This document shows, piece after piece, positions 1-6,293 of a stretch of 6,521 nt of DNA. Below the pieces are notes generated by a model that made no database searches, was not told the origin of the DNA, and saw only the letters and a program-made list of their open reading frames with translations. How positions within the stretch are numbered: position 1 is the stretch's first letter; every line of letters starts with the position of its first letter. Origin of the DNA: Methanosarcinales archaeon (lineage in GTDB: Archaea; Halobacteriota; Syntropharchaeia; Alkanophagales; Methanospirareceae). The stretch spans positions 1 to 6,521 of the forward strand of contig JAODGL010000069.1 of the NCBI GenBank assembly GCA_025464585.1, read 5' to 3'. The translations under genes were made by a program, and so were the position numbers.

Positions 1-1198
1 TTATGCAGAGAATATTTGCCCGGCGATACTGGACTTAGGACACGACATCTCCGTGTTTACGATGAACGACGGAACGCTAAAAACAAGAGAGATATTAAAA
101 GGCATTGACGTCAACAGACCGATGCTCGCAGATGGAAGCGGCATACTTCCTATATTCCTGACGGAAGACCTGAGAAGGTGGGGCACGGGAATAAAATTCT
201 TCAATGACGTGCTTATATACAACATCCTCAGCGCTACTAAATTCGTTAACGAACTCATAAAAAAAGAAGGTTATCACTTCGATATAATCTGCGCACATGA
301 CTGGTTGAGCGCGATGGCAGGGATAATGATAAAGCAAGAGACAGGTTTACCCTTTGTGTTTCATCTTCATTCAACCGAATGGGGTCGTTCGCTTGACGGT
401 GGCTCAGAGACGGTGCTTCATATTGAGAAGACCGCGGCTGATGTTGCTGATAGGATAATAACAGTAAGCTACCCGATGGAAGAGGACCTCATAAGGCATG
501 GCTTCGAGCCCGATAAAATAAAAGTCTGCTGGAATGGCATTCGTGTGGATAAATACGACCCGAATAGGCTTGCGAATGAGGATATTATGCGATTACGGAG
601 CAGATATGGAATTGGACCCGAAGAGAGGATGATACTGTTTGTTGGTAGATTGACTGCGGTAAAAGGTGTCGTGAACCTGGTGAAAGCAATGTCCACGGTT
701 ATAAGCAAGCATCCCGAGTCAAAGTTGGTAATTCTTGGCAAAGGTGAGTTAGAGCGGACTGTTTCAGACCTGATAAATAGATTGGACGTAGGAGAAAAAG
801 TGAAGACGAGATTTGAATTTGTATCCGAAGAGGAAAGGATATTGCATTACGGCGCTTGTGATATATTTGTTGCTCCTTCAGTGTACGAGCCCTTTGGTAT
901 CATTGCCTTAGAGGCGATGGCGATGGAGAAGCCAGTTGTAGTTGGTGCCAGAGGTATCAGTGGGTTCCGAGATTTTGTTATCCCTTCAGGGCATGACCAG
1001 ACAGGCGTTCATGTTGATGGCAGTAATTCCGCAGATATAGCATGGGGAATAAATTCTCTACTTGAGGATATAGAAGGAGCGCGAGAAATGGGTAAAAGAG
1101 GGAGAAGACGTGTAAAAAAGTATTTCACCTGGGATAAAATTGCAGAATATACCATTGCGATATACGAGGATGTCATAAAGGAGGTGGGGAAGAAATAG
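1..1198 (+). CDS. GT4 family glycosyltransferase, GlgA-like (5' end cut by window edge)
   Basis: The reading frame is open to the left edge (first full codon at base 2) and ends at TAG 1196-1198. Alignment with the tandem copy downstream indicates that only about 20 N-terminal residues are missing, giving a full protein near 418 residues. The GTG at 53 and ATG at 62 are internal, because homology to the copy continues upstream of them. The protein is a GT-B fold retaining glycosyltransferase with the expected motifs: AHDW (293-304), the active-site His of the HLHSTEWGR segment (codon 368-370), WNG (530-538 region), the phosphate-binding Arg and Lys of GRLTAVKG (647-649 and 662-664), and the EPFGIIALE loop whose first Glu is at 887-889. 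It probably transfers glucose from a nucleotide sugar to an alpha-glucan in the cytoplasm. Donor and acceptor cannot be read from sequence. It is first in the visible part of an operon ending in GH57 and another GT4 gene. The family call is firm; glycogen synthase activity is inferred. Confidence 0.93.
   Translation, partial: YAENICPAILDLGHDISVFTMNDGTLKTREILKGIDVNRPMLADGSGILPIFLTEDLRRWGTGIKFFNDVLIYNILSATKFVNELIKKEGYHFDIICAHDWLSAMAGIMIKQETGLPFVFHLHSTEWGRSLDGGSETVLHIEKTAADVADRIITVSYPMEEDLIRHGFEPDKIKVCWNGIRVDKYDPNRLANEDIMRLRSRYGIGPEERMILFVGRLTAVKGVVNLVKAMSTVISKHPESKLVILGKGELERTVSDLINRLDVGEKVKTRFEFVSEEERILHYGACDIFVAPSVYEPFGIIALEAMAMEKPVVVGARGISGFRDFVIPSGHDQTGVHVDGSNSADIAWGINSLLEDIEGAREMGKRGRRRVKKYFTWDKIAEYTIAIYEDVIKEVGKK
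1180..1186 (+). promoter_or_regulatory. Shine-Dalgarno for second GT4 paralogue
   Basis: GGAGGTG matches the archaeal 16S rRNA 3' end and lies inside the last codons of the upstream gene, 15 bases before ATG 1202. The spacing is longer than usual, so translational coupling across the 3-base gap probably also contributes. Confidence 0.5.
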
Positions 1199-1201
1199 GG
1201 G

Positions 1202-2467
1202 ATGCGAATAGGCATTTTCGTAGGGGAATATCCGCCGAGGATAATCCGCGGCATAGGAACTTATGCGGAGAATCTATGTCAGGCAATGGTAAACGCAGGG
1301 CATGATGTCTCTGTGTTTACGATGAATGATGGAACGCTAAAAACAAGAGAAGTATTAAAAGGAATTGATGTCAACAGACCGATGCTCGTGGACGGAAGCA
1401 ACATACTTCCCCAGGTGTTAGCCAGGGAAGATCTGAGAAGAGCAGGCACGGGAATTAGATTCTTCAACGATATAATTATGTACAACATTCTCAGCGTCAC
1501 TAAATTCGTTAACCAGCTCATAAAGAAAGAAGGTTATAAGTTTGATATAATCTGTGCATACGACTGGAGAAGTGCGATCGCAGGGATAATGGCAAAGCAA
1601 GAGACGGGTTTACCTTTTATCTTTCATCTTCAATCAACCGAAGGAAGTCGTTCCATGGGCGGAGGTTCTGCGATTATTCGCCATATTGAAGAAACCGCTG
1701 CTGGGGTTGCAGACCGTGTAATAACAGTATGCTATCCAATGCAGGAGTATTTGACAATGCATGGCTTTGATGCGACAAAGATAAATGTCTGCTGGAATGG
1801 CGTCAATTTAGGTAAATATGATCCAAAGAAGGTTAAGGAAGATGAGATTCAAGAGTTAAGGAGCAGATACGGGATTGGAGCGGGCGAGAAGATGGTGCTT
1901 TTTGTTGGAGGATTAGCTACGGTAAAGGGGATTATAAACCTGGTGGAAGCGATGCCTAAGGTTACAAAGAAACATCCGGAGGCAAAACTCGTTATTCTTG
2001 GCAAAGGAGAGTTAGAACGAGCAGTTTCCTATTTGATAGAAGAACTGAACATGGAGGAAAAAGTGAAGACGAGGTTTGAGTTTGTAACCGAAGAGGAAAG
2101 GATATTACATTATGCCGCTTCCGATATAGTTGTTTGCCCTTCTCTATATGAGCCTTGCTGCGTCATTTCTTTAGAGGCGATGGCGATGGAGAAGCCAGTT
2201 ATAGTTGGGTCTAAGGCTATTTGCAACTCATGTGACCAGGTAATTCCCTCGGGGCATGAACAAACAGGTGTTCACATTGACGGTAGCAGTAAGCCAGATA
2301 TAGCGTGGGGGATAAATACTTTGCTTGAAGACATGCAAAAAGCGAGAGAGATGGGTAAAAGGGGAAGAATGCGAGTGAAAAGATATTTCTCATGGGAGAA
2401 AGCAGCGGAACACACAATTTCGATATATGAGGACGTGAAAAGGGAAGTGGAGGCTGAGAAGAAATAA
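1202..2467 (+). CDS. GT4-like glycosyltransferase paralogue with altered active site (probable pseudoenzyme)
   Basis: This 421-residue protein is a tandem paralogue of the preceding gene, about two-thirds identical by eye, and starts at ATG 1202 three bases after its stop. A GGAGGTG ribosome binding site lies at 1180-1186 inside the upstream gene. The GT-B fold pattern is complete, but hallmark residues differ from the intact copies in this window. The N-terminal Gly-Gly is Arg16-Gly17, HDW is Tyr120-Asp-Trp, the active-site His is Gln144, the phosphate-binding Arg is Gly237, and EPFG is Glu317-Pro-Cys-Cys320. The GISGFRDF loop has become AICNSCDQ. Lys242, Glu317 and Glu325 are kept. Cysteines 312, 319, 320, 341 and 344 are all absent from the neighbour. 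The frame has no stop or frameshift. It may be a non-catalytic partner of the first copy, as GtfB is for GtfA in streptococci, or an enzyme with changed chemistry. GT4 ancestry is certain; loss of activity is inferred. Confidence 0.93.
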   Translation: MRIGIFVGEYPPRIIRGIGTYAENLCQAMVNAGHDVSVFTMNDGTLKTREVLKGIDVNRPMLVDGSNILPQVLAREDLRRAGTGIRFFNDIIMYNILSVTKFVNQLIKKEGYKFDIICAYDWRSAIAGIMAKQETGLPFIFHLQSTEGSRSMGGGSAIIRHIEETAAGVADRVITVCYPMQEYLTMHGFDATKINVCWNGVNLGKYDPKKVKEDEIQELRSRYGIGAGEKMVLFVGGLATVKGIINLVEAMPKVTKKHPEAKLVILGKGELERAVSYLIEELNMEEKVKTRFEFVTEEERILHYAASDIVVCPSLYEPCCVISLEAMAMEKPVIVGSKAICNSCDQVIPSGHEQTGVHIDGSSKPDIAWGINTLLEDMQKAREMGKRGRMRVKRYFSWEKAAEHTISIYEDVKREVEAEKK

Positions 2468-2472
2468 AGCGA

Positions 2473-3990
2473 ATGACAAAAAAGAGCATCTGCCTTGCTT
2501 TTGAGGTGCATCAACCTTTCAGGCTAAGGAAGAACTTCTTCTGGAACAAGCAAATGTTCAAGAGGGACGTGAAGGTAGAAGACCTCTTCGATTATTACTT
2601 CTTTAACGAAAAAGACAGAGAAGTGTTTGAGAAAGTAGCGATAAAATGCTATCGTCCTGCGAATGAAATAATACTAAGGCTGATAGACGAACACAACGAT
2701 TTTAAAGCTGCTTACAGCGTCTCTGGTGTGTTTGTGGAGCAATGCGAGAGATATGGTTTTGGTAAGGACCTACTGGAGGATTTCCGACAGCTTGCATCGA
2801 GCAGAAAAGTGGAGTTCTTAGACCAGACTTATTACCATTCGCTGGTGGGTCTTTATGAGGAAGAAGGTGAATTCATCGAGCAGGTGCGGATGCATCGCGA
2901 ATTAATGCGTGATTTAATTGGATATGAGCCATCCTTTTTTGAAAATACCGAACTGTTATATAACAACCGAATAGCGAAGCTCGTGGAGAACATGGGCTAC
3001 CGGGGTATTTTCGCCGAGGGCGTGGAGAGAGTGTTAAACGGGAGGTCCCCAAACTACGTTTATGCGCCCTTAGGTTGCAAAAATTTAAAAGTCATGCTCA
3101 GAAACTACCTGTTAACGGATGACATAGGGTTTAGATTCTCGCTAAAGAGCTGGAAAGAGTATCCTTTGAGCGCCTCTAAATACGCATCATGGCTCGATGC
3201 AACCCCGGGACAATGCATAAATATATTTTTAGACTACGAAACGTTTGGCGAGCATCACTGGGAAGATACGGGGATATTTGAGTTTTTAAGGGAGTTTCCC
3301 ATGCATGTATTGAAATACAAGATGGAATTTTCAACACCTTCGGAGATAATAGAGAAGTATAAGCCGATAGGGGTAATAGACGTGCGGAATTTAGAGACGA
3401 CATCATGGGCTGATGTGGAGAAAGACACTTCTTGTTTCATCGGTAATACAATGCAGTGGGCATGTTACGAATATCTGAGATGGCTTGAACCTTACGTAAA
3501 AGAGTCAAAGAACGAAGAACTGCTGAAAATATGGCGATACCTTGGCATAAGTGACCACCTTTATTATATGTTCACGGCAGGCGGCGCATCAGGTGACGTG
3601 CACAGTTATTTTTCCCATTTCGAGAAGCCCTACGATGCCTTTGTCGCTTTGTTCTCTGTCATTCACGATTTTGATGCCCGCTTAAGAGCAAAGATAAAAA
3701 AAGCTGATTATCCTTTCGTCTTTCGCGATGGGACAAAGGTGTGGAGTTTAAAGGGACTATGTGAATATCTAAAGAGGAAGCCGGGGGATGAAATGGATGA
3801 AGCTATAATGGGATATGTGGAAAGAGGCGATTTTGAGCGCTGGATAAGGGAAAGCGTAGGAGAAGAGGAGATAGCGAAAGAAGTAGGCAATTTGAGTTCG
3901 AGCATGGAAAGGCATGAATATGATGCGGGTGAGTTACGAGAAAGGATATGTGAGATTGTTTCCAATAGTTTCTATAATATAAATCCTTAA
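2473..3990 (+). CDS. GH57 family alpha-amylase / 4-alpha-glucanotransferase-like glycoside hydrolase
   Basis: This 505-residue retaining alpha-glucan-acting enzyme resembles the archaeal MJ1611-type GH57 amylases. All family landmarks are visible: the substrate-binding His of EVHQP (residues 11-15), KVEFLDQTYYHSL (112-124), the nucleophile Glu160 in ENTELLYNN (157-165), the acid/base Asp254 in FLDYETFGEHH (252-262), and the aromatic YFSHFEKPYDAF segment (379-390). SWADVEKDTS (311-320) is also typical of this subgroup. ATG 2473 places HQP at residue 13, as in relatives, and lies 5 bases after the preceding stop. No good ribosome binding site is seen, so coupling is likely. There is no signal peptide, so it should act in the cytoplasm, degrading or remodelling the glucan made by the adjacent GT4 enzymes. 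The charged tail (about 437-505) seems longer than in simple family members. Hydrolysis cannot be told from transglycosylation by sequence alone. Confidence 0.95.
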   Translation: MTKKSICLAFEVHQPFRLRKNFFWNKQMFKRDVKVEDLFDYYFFNEKDREVFEKVAIKCYRPANEIILRLIDEHNDFKAAYSVSGVFVEQCERYGFGKDLLEDFRQLASSRKVEFLDQTYYHSLVGLYEEEGEFIEQVRMHRELMRDLIGYEPSFFENTELLYNNRIAKLVENMGYRGIFAEGVERVLNGRSPNYVYAPLGCKNLKVMLRNYLLTDDIGFRFSLKSWKEYPLSASKYASWLDATPGQCINIFLDYETFGEHHWEDTGIFEFLREFPMHVLKYKMEFSTPSEIIEKYKPIGVIDVRNLETTSWADVEKDTSCFIGNTMQWACYEYLRWLEPYVKESKNEELLKIWRYLGISDHLYYMFTAGGASGDVHSYFSHFEKPYDAFVALFSVIHDFDARLRAKIKKADYPFVFRDGTKVWSLKGLCEYLKRKPGDEMDEAIMGYVERGDFERWIRESVGEEEIAKEVGNLSSSMERHEYDAGELRERICEIVSNSFYNINP

Positions 3991-3996
3991 GCAGAA

Positions 3997-4003
3997 GGAG
4001 GTG
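3997..4003 (+). promoter_or_regulatory. Strong Shine-Dalgarno for winged-helix gene
   Basis: GGAGGTG lies 4 bases before ATG 4008 in the 17-base gap after the GH57 stop. It is the clearest ribosome binding site in the window and fixes the start of the small gene. Confidence 0.75.
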
Positions 4004-4007
4004 TAGC

Positions 4008-4205
4008 ATGATAGAAGAAATAGGAACGGCTGCCGGTGAGATATGGAATTTGTTGAATGAAAGAGGTGAGCTAAGCATAACCGGAGTGGTAAAAGAGATA
4101 AATGCCTCGCAAAGCACCGCGTACATGGGTCTTGGATGGCTTGCAAGGGAGAATAAGCTGGAATTCGTAAAAAAGAGCAGAGGAGTTCTCGTTAAGCTGA
4201 GGTGA
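4008..4205 (+). CDS. Small winged helix-turn-helix protein (DUF2582-like)
   Basis: A 65-residue basic protein made almost entirely of one winged helix-turn-helix domain. A first helix (about 4-19, IGTAAGEIWNLLNERG) is followed by a helix at 23-31, a recognition-type helix at 34-48 (SQSTAYMGLGWLARE) and a beta wing at 51-64 (LEFVKKSRGVLVKL). This layout matches the small archaeal and bacterial wHTH family I remember as DUF2582, and the full length is typical. There is no ligand-binding or dimerisation domain. The start is set by the GGAGGTG site 4 bases upstream, and its TGA overlaps the GTG start of the next GT4 gene by 4 bases, so the two are probably translationally coupled. It may regulate the glucan operon, but no operator can be recognised here. 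The fold call is good; target and direction of regulation are unknown. Confidence 0.88.
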   Translation: MIEEIGTAAGEIWNLLNERGELSITGVVKEINASQSTAYMGLGWLARENKLEFVKKSRGVLVKLR

Positions 4206-5476
4206 GAGAACCGGAGAGACAGCAAGTGCAAAATCGCATATTGACGCTTTCGTGGGAATATCCCCCATATAAGATAGGAGGGATTGCCGAGCACGTTTAC
4301 GAGCTGTCAAAGGCATTGACGAGAAAGGGGTGGGAGGTGCACGTGGTTACCTTAGGAACTTTCCCTTATGAGGAAAATGAAGGCGTGCATTTACATCGGA
4401 TAGCAATTGATGCCTCAAAGCCTGATTTTATAACACGTATGAATGAAGCGATGAAGGAAATCGGAGCTTCGATTATCGAATCCTCTAACACCAATATAGA
4501 TATAGTCCATGCGCATGACTGGATGGTTGGTAGCGCTGCGATAGCACTGGCATCCAGATACAAAAAGCCGCTTGTAGCAACGATACACAGTACTGAATTT
4601 GGAAGGTCACGAGGAATAAATGAAGAATACCAGATGAGAATACATGAGGCTGAGGAACGGCTCGTAAGGTCATCAGACCATGTAATCGTGTGCAGCGAGA
4701 GCATGAAGAGAGAGATACAAGGCTTGTTTGGTGTTACAGAAAAAATTTCCGTTATTCCAAACGGGATAGATACATCTAAATTCGATTCCTTGGTTGATCG
4801 AGATGCAATAAAAGAAAAATTTTGTAGTCAGAGAAGTTCAAAGCTCATATTATTTCTCGGCAGGCTCGTTTATCAAAAGGGTGTGAACGTTTTGATAGGG
4901 GCGTTGCCAATAATCTTGGCACGATATTCAAAAAAGGAAGTGAAGCTTGTGATTGTAGGGGAAGGACCAATGAGAAAGCAACTGGAGATGGACGCTGCTT
5001 ATTTAGGTGTATCAAAACACATTGTTTTTACTGGATTCCTTGATGACCACGAGGTTAGAAGTTTATTAAAATCCGCAGATGTGGTTGTTGTGCCTTCCCT
5101 TTATGAGCCTTTTGGAATAGTCGCTTTAGAGGCGATGGCGGCTAAGACGCCAGTGGTTGTGTCCGATATTGATGGTCTTTCTGAACTAATAAGTAAAGGA
5201 GAAGGCATAAAAGTACCACCTAACAGCTCTGAAAGACTTGCAGCCTCCATTATAAAAGTTCTATCAGATACAGAAGCCAGTAAAAAAAGAGTAGAAGGAA
5301 TAGTAGAAAAGGGCTTCAAAAAAGCTCTCTCTTTAAATTGGGATATGATTACAGCGGCTACTATGGATGTTTATGCCAAGGTTTTAGCCATGACTCCCTC
5401 ACCTGTGGAAGAAAAGGATATTGAAATAGAAACAGGAACAGAGAAAGGGTGGCTATGGAAATATTCGTATTCGTGA
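4202..5476 (+). CDS. GT4 family glycosyltransferase, glycogen synthase-like
   Basis: A 424-residue GT-B glycosyltransferase with an intact active-site set: WEYPPYKIGGIAEH (18-31, with Gly26-Gly27), HAHDW (103-107), active-site His129 in TIHSTEFGRSRG, NGID (187-190), Arg221 and Lys226 in GRLVYQKG, GEGPMRKQLE (253-262), and EPFGIVALE with Glu302 and Glu310. It belongs to a different GT4 subgroup from the tandem pair, lacking their long FTMNDG...VNRP insertion. It probably extends alpha-glucan chains from a nucleotide sugar; the donor is not readable. GTG 4202 gives a GTGA overlap with the winged-helix gene. GTG 4226 (residue 9) is a credible alternative, with GGAGAG 8 bases upstream, and would begin closer to the conserved ILTLSWEYPP strand. 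The last 28 residues (397-424) form an acidic extension ending in WLWKYSYS outside the catalytic domain. It ends the top-strand operon. Confidence 0.93.
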   Translation: MREPERQQVQNRILTLSWEYPPYKIGGIAEHVYELSKALTRKGWEVHVVTLGTFPYEENEGVHLHRIAIDASKPDFITRMNEAMKEIGASIIESSNTNIDIVHAHDWMVGSAAIALASRYKKPLVATIHSTEFGRSRGINEEYQMRIHEAEERLVRSSDHVIVCSESMKREIQGLFGVTEKISVIPNGIDTSKFDSLVDRDAIKEKFCSQRSSKLILFLGRLVYQKGVNVLIGALPIILARYSKKEVKLVIVGEGPMRKQLEMDAAYLGVSKHIVFTGFLDDHEVRSLLKSADVVVVPSLYEPFGIVALEAMAAKTPVVVSDIDGLSELISKGEGIKVPPNSSERLAASIIKVLSDTEASKKRVEGIVEKGFKKALSLNWDMITAATMDVYAKVLAMTPSPVEEKDIEIETGTEKGWLWKYSYS

Positions 5477-5637
5477 AACACTTTTTCTTTTAGAAAAACA
5501 CTTTTGAATTGTTTTTATCAAACGAATTCTGCCGTTTCTTCAATCCTTTTCATAGGCGGATTGCGCTTCTTATTAGAACTTGCCATCTTTTTGGAAGGTC
5601 AATTTCTTTATTTCTTTCTGTGGAGACCGAAAAGACA
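5477..5637. other. Convergent intergenic spacer
   Basis: This 161-base noncoding stretch separates the two convergent operons. Apart from the T-rich dyad at its left end, I see no tRNA, riboswitch or convincing gene in it. A 22-codon bottom-strand frame starting at 5586 lacks a ribosome binding site and recognisable similarity. Confidence 0.6.
5481..5505. terminator. Probable bidirectional T-rich terminator between convergent operons
   Basis: Five bases after the GT4 stop, a perfect 7-base dyad (TTTTTCT 5482-5488 and AGAAAAA 5492-5498, loop TTT) gives a T-run on each strand. Further T-runs follow at 5502-5505 and 5512-5516. Archaeal transcription generally ends at poly-T tracts without needing a stable hairpin, so this fits top-strand termination well. 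The same dyad could stop the bottom-strand operon about 140 bases past its last stop codon. The AAACACTTTT sequence occurs twice here (5476-5485 and 5496-5505). Confidence 0.5.
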
Positions 5638-5886
5638 TTATTTTGAAAACACAACCCTCATCGTTTGCTCATTGTCTATTTTTTTTACACCTCCGGCTCT
5701 GAGAAATATGTGTGCAAAGAGCGCCCAGCCCATCACGAAAAGAGCTATGCCCGAGCAGATACTCTCCCAAAGAGCTATTTCTCCATTCATGCTGATACCC
5801 ATTCGCCATAGAATTGCGGTCACAACAATTGCAATCAATGTTCGCTTATCCATTATCGCCTTACCCAAAGCTTCTTTTACGCTCAT
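5638..5886 (-). CDS. Small membrane protein with two predicted transmembrane segments, unknown function
   Basis: An 82-residue protein I do not recognise. Two hydrophobic segments (about 16-32, TLIAIVVTAILWRMGIS, and 40-62, ending ALFAHIFLR) are joined by a short polar turn (SMNGE). Basic residues precede the first (KAIMDKR) and follow the second (R63, K68, K69), so a hairpin with both ends in the cytoplasm is predicted. The C-terminal tail of about 18 residues is polar. ATG 5886-5884 overlaps the stop of the DUF2111 gene in an ATGA arrangement and has no ribosome binding site of its own, pointing to translational coupling. It is last in the bottom-strand operon. The coupling, codon pattern and hydrophobic layout support a real gene, and the top-strand frame over the same bases (5504-5920) is a shadow. 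No function can be proposed beyond association with the DUF2111 product. Confidence 0.8.
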   Translation of the reverse strand: MSVKEALGKAIMDKRTLIAIVVTAILWRMGISMNGEIALWESICSGIALFVMGWALFAHIFLRAGGVKKIDNEQTMRVVFSK

Positions 5887-6290
5887 TTTTGTCTATAATT
5901 TATTTTTTCTTGTCGCTTAATTTTTTGAAGAACTTGTGGATACTCCGCGAATGCAGCTCCTAAATCCACTGTTCCAACTATGTCCACAACACCTAAAGCC
6001 GCTATTACTTCACCTTCCCTATTCCGAACCGGAGCAACAACAACAGGTATGCCTGCATATTTGCCAGTAGTGGGTATTGTCCGCATCACTCGATTCTCCT
6101 TCAGCACACGTTCTAATATCGGACCGGTATATTCAAAATCAATGACTTCCCCTTTTTCCACTCTAACACCCTTTTTATTCTTGCTCCGCGCGGTCACCGG
6201 TATTCCAAGCAGGTCATGTACTGCTTTTGCTACCGGTGCGAGTTCTTCACCTCTTGAGTCTTCACTTATAGTTATTCGACTCTTCCACAT
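5883..6290 (-). CDS. DUF2111 family protein, probable small ligand-binding or regulatory protein
   Basis: This 135-residue soluble protein matches what I remember of DUF2111, a family found mainly in methanogens and relatives. Conserved features are ISEDSRGEELAPVAKAVHDLLG (8-29), TARSKNKKGVRVEKGEVID (33-51), EYTGPILERVL (53-63), KYAGIPVVVAPVRNREGEVIAALGVVD (77-103) and the family-like tail GTVDLGAAFAEYPQVL (106-121). The GIPVVVAPV...EVIAALGVVD block resembles the last strands of PAS or GAF-type sensor domains, so binding of a small ligand is plausible but not shown. Length is normal for the family. ATG 6290-6288 has a GGGAGGG ribosome binding site at 6306-6300. The gene begins 3 bases after a GT4 gene and overlaps the following membrane-protein gene by 4 bases. 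The operon suggests a role near glycan synthesis or its regulation. Confidence 0.85.
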   Translation of the reverse strand: MWKSRITISEDSRGEELAPVAKAVHDLLGIPVTARSKNKKGVRVEKGEVIDFEYTGPILERVLKENRVMRTIPTTGKYAGIPVVVAPVRNREGEVIAALGVVDIVGTVDLGAAFAEYPQVLQKIKRQEKINYRQK

Positions 6291-6293
6291 TTT

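Larger units (their letters stand above)
1..2467 (+). repeat. Tandem gene duplication, about 1.26 kb period
   Basis: Bases 1-1198 and 1261-2467 are two diverged direct copies. The offset is 1260 bases at the left edge and 1269 at the stop codons, explained by a one-codon insertion near codon 70 of copy two and two extra codons in its C-terminal tail. Long identical DNA stretches remain, for example around 912-938 and 2172-2198. Many differences in the first third fall at third codon positions, which suggests the duplication has been kept under protein-level selection. Confidence 0.85.

Noticed and set aside
53..64. GTG 53 or ATG 62 as the start of the first GT4 gene
   Set aside because: Protein similarity to the tandem copy continues in frame upstream to base 2, so the true start lies outside the window.
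1202..2467. Calling the second GT4 copy a decayed pseudogene
   Set aside because: There is no frameshift or premature stop, length matches the intact copy, and many differences from it are silent; an altered but maintained protein fits better.
3970..3984. TATA-like CTATAATATAAA as an internal promoter before the winged-helix gene
   Set aside because: It lies in the last GH57 codons, no purine-rich BRE precedes it, and AT-rich matches are common by chance; noted only as a weak possibility.
3803..4294. Bottom-strand frame of 163 codons
   Set aside because: It is antisense to the GH57 tail, the winged-helix gene and the start of the third GT4 gene; its composition is typical of a shadow frame.
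5520..5586. 22-codon bottom-strand frame starting MASSNKKRNPP
   Set aside because: Very short, with no ribosome binding site and no recognisable similarity; chance cannot be excluded.
5887..5905. AT-rich stretch before the membrane-protein gene as a bottom-strand promoter
   Set aside because: It lies inside the DUF2111 coding end, and the ATGA overlap already explains expression by coupling.
5504..5920. Top-strand frame of 138 codons
   Set aside because: It runs antisense to the coupled membrane-protein gene, which has better start context and hydrophobic layout; this is a shadow frame.
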